Assembly: GCA_020056045.1 (NCBI GenBank)
Contig: JAGVIM010000149.1
Location: 1-6,039, forward strand
Source of the DNA: Nanobdellota archaeon
Lineage (GTDB): Archaea > Nanobdellota > Nanobdellia > Pacearchaeales > GW2011-AR1
Direction: 5' to 3'
DNA length: 6,039 nt
The position numbers were made by a program, and so were the translations under genes. The notes below the pieces were generated by a model. It worked only from the letters and a program-made list of their open reading frames with translations. It was not told the DNA's origin and searched no databases. Positions within the stretch are counted from its first letter, which is position 1; each line of letters starts with the position of its first letter. This document shows positions 6,001 through 6,039 of this stretch, one piece after another.

Positions 6001-6039
6001 TGAGCTTCCTGCATAACCTGCGGCAATGGTAAATTTAGA
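1..6039 (-). CDS. Giant multi-LamG / Ig-like surface protein, internal fragment (open at both ends)
   Basis: All 2013 codons read from base 6039 to base 1 are sense codons, so this is the middle of one very large gene. No start, signal peptide, membrane anchor or stop is in view. Residue r here lies near plus-strand base 6040 minus 3r. The product is a string of beta-sandwich modules: about seven LamG-type (Laminin_G_3, concanavalin A-like) lectin domains, one orphan LamG start, and Ig-like modules opening with D-T-x-x-P and ending in D-x-A-G-N. It is rich in Asn, Ser, Thr, Gly and Tyr, carries many N-x-S/T sequons and has only six Cys, which fits an extracellular, possibly glycosylated protein. 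LamG domains commonly bind glycans or proteins, so an adhesin or cell-contact role is inferred; no enzymatic motif was seen. The reading frame and the LamG assignment are firm. Ligand, anchoring and organism are not shown by the sequence. Confidence 0.95.
100..744 (-). other. LamG-6 domain, HFDEASW group (residues 1766-1980)
   Basis: LamG-6 opens with GLVSYWHFDEASWNGTSG, then EVKDAMGLNNGT and R-A-G-S-F-D-G-V-S-N-Y. The central strand is F-S-V-W-I-N-T. I-W-H-H-V-I-V-T and A-D-M-Y-V-D-N-V-Y-L-G follow, and the close is FNGSIDEVMIFNRSLSASEI with A-S-L-Y-Y. It is about 215 residues long and free of Cys. It is the close relative of LamG-2, 4230 bases away, rather than of its nearer neighbours LamG-3 to -5. 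Confidence 0.92.
146..179 (-). repeat. 34-bp direct repeat, copy in LamG-6
   Basis: These 34 bases are identical to bases 4376-4409. They encode the closing motif of the LamG domain (N-G-S-I-D-E-V-M-I). The inner part, cgtcgattgagccgttgaaa at 159-178, also occurs unchanged in LamG-3 and LamG-4. Confidence 0.9.
745..921 (-). other. D-T-V-Y-P segment before LamG-6, probable Ig-like half domain (residues 1707-1765)
   Basis: The segment starts DTVYPQINYTLGTLNNNTG and has ISITELNIANITWNFNGSRY, then leads into LamG-6 after N-P-F-N-L-T-K. The D-T-V-x-P opening and the strand-like T-N-I-S-I-T-E stretch fit the first half of an Ig-like module. No closing D-x-A-G-N motif occurs before LamG-6, so this may be a fourth split host whose second half lies at or beyond bases 1-99. 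That cannot be settled from the window. Confidence 0.5.
922..1224 (-). other. Intact Ig-like domain B (residues 1606-1706)
   Basis: This module opens with DTTNSSGSLTSPANNFYSN and continues T-V-N-L-T-A-N-L-S-D-N-L-A-G-I-K-N-A-T-L-Y-V. It ends with GIYKWFYDIFDFAGNNYI and N-N-T-L-T-I. D-N-x-A-G-I-x-N-A-T-L-Y followed by G-x-Y-x-W-x-Y-x-x-x-D-x-A-G-N is a familiar Ig-like repeat pattern of about 100 residues. It has no LamG insertion and no Cys. It differs from Ig-like A in the first half, so it is a separate subtype. Confidence 0.75.
1342..2004 (-). other. LamG-5 domain, WWRMDD group with extended core (residues 1346-1566)
   Basis: LamG-5 opens with LVSWWRMDDLNSSGGVIDYM and GRNNGT, then G-K-L-G-K-A-F-N-F-N-G. 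Its core has a long segment after F-N-G (R-S-D-I-D-Y-T-N-V), then W-T-L-S-A-W-I-N-A-K and a Gly/Asp-rich loop GDGSTGANDGARISID. W-N-Y-I-T-V-T-Y and A-S-F-Y-I-N-G precede the close FNGSIDDVMIFNRSLSSAEI. At about 221 residues it is some 20 longer than LamG-3 and -4. The acidic loop resembles a possible cation site, but that is only a suggestion. Confidence 0.92.
1921..2013 (-). repeat. 93-bp near-identical repeat, copy at the LamG-5 opening
   Basis: By eye, 89 of 93 bases match 2782-2874 at a constant offset of 861 bases. The repeat encodes the junction from the host arm into the LamG (L-D-G-S-L-V-S-W-W-R-M-D-D) and on to G-R-N-N-G-T-N. Three of the four differences are silent; the fourth swaps Ile for Val. 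Confidence 0.9.
2257..2865 (-). other. LamG-4 domain, WWRMDD group (residues 1059-1261)
   Basis: LamG-4 opens with LVSWWRMDDLNSSGGVVDYM, then GRNNGTNNGANQTDSGKFGK and A-M-S-F-N-G. The central strand is LTVMAWFKIN. W-Y-H-A-V-G-I-Y and I-A-I-Y-V-N-G-K follow, and the close is FNGSIDDVLIFNRSLSSAEI. The opening 45 residues and closing 25 residues are almost the same as in LamG-5, while the middle is not. It has no Cys. Confidence 0.93.
2306..2333 (-). repeat. 28-bp direct repeat, copy in LamG-4
   Basis: These 28 bases are identical to 3179-3206 in LamG-3 and contain the 20-base core shared with LamG-2 and LamG-6 (here 2313-2332). They encode the F-N-G-S-I-D-D-V closing strand. Confidence 0.9.
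2782..2874 (-). repeat. 93-bp near-identical repeat, copy at the LamG-4 opening
   Basis: Partner of 1921-2013, with four mismatches in 93 bases. It spans the host-to-LamG junction of composite unit 2. The low divergence marks units 2 and 3 as the most recently duplicated or converted pair. Confidence 0.9.
3127..3720 (-). other. LamG-3 domain, WWRMDD group (residues 774-971)
   Basis: LamG-3 opens with LVSWWRMDDVAGTNVIDYTG, then RNNGT and GKFGKAMSFNGVNGYVDVN. The central strand is FSAWFKANT. W-Y-Y-G-T-I-S-W and C-Y-L-N-G-Q-S precede the close, FFNGSIDDVLIFNRSLTASE and I-A-S-L-Y. At about 198 residues it is the shortest complete LamG here. Cys879 (F-G-C-G-F) and Cys914 (T-C-Y-L-N-G) are the only cysteines of this copy and may pair, linking two strands of the sheet. 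The sister copies LamG-4 and -5 lack both. Confidence 0.92.
3179..3206 (-). repeat. 28-bp direct repeat, copy in LamG-3
   Basis: This is identical to 2306-2333, 873 bases away. The shared 20-base core is at 3186-3205. It encodes the F-N-G-S-I-D-D-V closing strand of LamG-3. Confidence 0.9.
3862..4140 (-). other. Intact Ig-like domain A (residues 634-726)
   Basis: The module opens with LDTILPIVSVTLPGNNSYYN and continues with ITFNISASETLSWCGVSIN. It ends with D-G-N-Y-N-F-T-I-T-C-N-D-T-F-G-N. The pattern D-T-x-x-P, S-x-E-T, then D-G-N-Y-x-F-x-I-x-C-N-D-x-x-G-N is that of archaeal and bacterial Ig-like repeats. Cys670 and Cys709 sit where a sandwich-bridging disulfide would be expected. At about 93 residues it is not interrupted. 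It therefore serves as the reference for the split hosts that follow: its loop between C-G-V-S-I-N and N-S-S-I-A-D-G-N is where those carry a LamG. Confidence 0.75.
4327..4974 (-). other. LamG-2 domain, HFDEASW group (residues 356-571)
   Basis: This complete LamG domain of about 216 residues opens with GLVSYYHFDEASWNGTTG, then EVKDAMGRNNGT, then R-A-G-S-F-D-G-V-N-N-Y. The central strand is SVSVWAYSKY, followed by W-H-H-L-V-L-V-Y. It closes with FNGSIDEVMIFNRSLSADEV and KELY. It is the sister of LamG-6: shared DNA motifs at the opening, middle and end of the two domains are all offset by exactly 4230 bases, so the copies have no net length difference between those points. No Cys is present. 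Confidence 0.92.
4376..4409 (-). repeat. 34-bp direct repeat, copy in LamG-2
   Basis: This is identical to bases 146-179, including every third codon position, and lies in the closing motif of LamG-2. The 4230-base offset is the same as for the opening and middle motifs of the two domains. Confidence 0.9.
5167..5772 (-). other. LamG-1 domain (residues 90-291)
   Basis: This is a full-length LamG domain of about 202 residues. It opens with GLVAYYPFDVQENTAV and D-Y-S-K-N-H-N-D-A-T, has CYSFDGVNDRI near residue 136 and SYWIKS in the central strand, then W-D-H-Y-A-F-T-V, a Y-K-N-G-V turn, and closes with LNGSLDEVMIFNTALNLSQI. Cys131 and Cys136 form an N-C-A-Y-G-N-C pair just before the Y-S-F-D-G strand, a spacing seen in some Laminin_G_3 proteins. 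It is the most divergent LamG here: it lacks the N-N-G-T and F-N-R-S sequons that most other copies share. Its boundaries are judged from the opening and closing motifs. Confidence 0.88.
5773..5886 (-). other. Orphan LamG N-terminal segment (38 residues, truncated domain)
   Basis: Residues 52-89 begin NLVSAWRFDNTNNS and continue ALDSVGANNGTFTNGA. This is a clear LamG opening: the L-V-S-x-W-x-F-D strand, then D-S-x-G-x-N-N-G-T. The domain then stops after about 38 residues, and a second LamG opening, GLVAYYPFD, starts immediately. No core or closing signature belongs to this piece. It starts only ten residues after LamG-0 ends. It looks like the remnant of a domain whose middle and end were lost by recombination between repeats. 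The alternative is that it is kept as an extra edge-strand cap. The frame is intact across it, so it is not a broken gene. Confidence 0.7.
5914..6039 (-). other. LamG-0, C-terminal end only (residues 1-42)
   Basis: The window opens within the last strands of a LamG domain. Residues 15-39 read FFNGSLDNILILNRSLNSS and then KVTSLY, the closing signature of Laminin_G_3 domains (F-N-G-S-[IL]-D-x-[VI]-x-[IL]-x-N-R-[SA]-L-x-x-x-[EK]-[IV]-x-x-LY). The rest of the domain lies beyond base 6039. It is a divergent copy: ILILNRS replaces the usual VMIFNRS, and K replaces the usual E before the last helix-like turn. Confidence 0.85.

Overview
The whole window lies inside one minus-strand open reading frame. 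Read from base 6039 down to base 1, all 2013 codons are open: no TAA, TAG or TGA occurs in that frame. Neither the start nor the stop is in view, so this is an internal slice of a giant protein of more than 2000 residues. There is no intergenic DNA, so no promoter, ribosome binding site, terminator, RNA gene, mobile element or CRISPR array can be expected or was seen.

The protein is rich in Asn, Ser, Thr, Gly and Tyr, poor in Cys (six in 2013 residues) and built of beta-sandwich modules. Two module types alternate. The first is a concanavalin A-like lectin/LamG domain of the Laminin_G_3 type, about 200-220 residues. It opens with a motif like LVSWWRMDD or LVSYYHFDE followed by D-x-x-G-x-N-N-G-T, and closes with FNGSIDDVLIFNRSLS-x-x-EI-x-x-LY. 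The second is an Ig-like module that opens with D-T-V-x-P, has S-x-E-T in the middle and ends in D-x-A-G-N-V-N. In N- to C-terminal order (high to low coordinates) the window holds: the tail of LamG-0 (5914-6039), an orphan LamG start of 38 residues (5773-5886), LamG-1 (5167-5772), LamG-2 flanked by what look like the halves of another beta domain (4141-5166), an intact Ig-like domain (3862-4140), three tandem composite units each made of an Ig-like domain split by a LamG (3007-3861, 2146-3006, 1225-2145), an intact Ig-like domain (922-1224), a D-T-V-Y-P segment (745-921), LamG-6 (100-744), and the start of the next segment (1-99).

The most notable structure is the nesting. In three consecutive units of 285-307 residues a LamG domain sits at the same place inside an Ig-like host. 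The uninterrupted Ig-like domain at 3862-4140 shows what the host looks like without the insert. The LamG copies fall into two sequence groups, WWRMDD (LamG-3, -4, -5) and HFDEASWNGT (LamG-2, -6), and DNA-level similarity points to recent duplication or gene conversion.

The likely role is a very large secreted or surface-anchored adhesin or glycan-binding protein. The organism is AT-rich (GC roughly 30% by eye) and uses ATA and AGA codons freely. LamG domains mixed with D-T-x-x-P Ig-like modules in giant proteins are familiar from uncultivated DPANN archaea such as the Woesearchaeota and Pacearchaeota, but also occur in AT-rich candidate-phylum bacteria. A DPANN archaeon is my preferred guess, without certainty.
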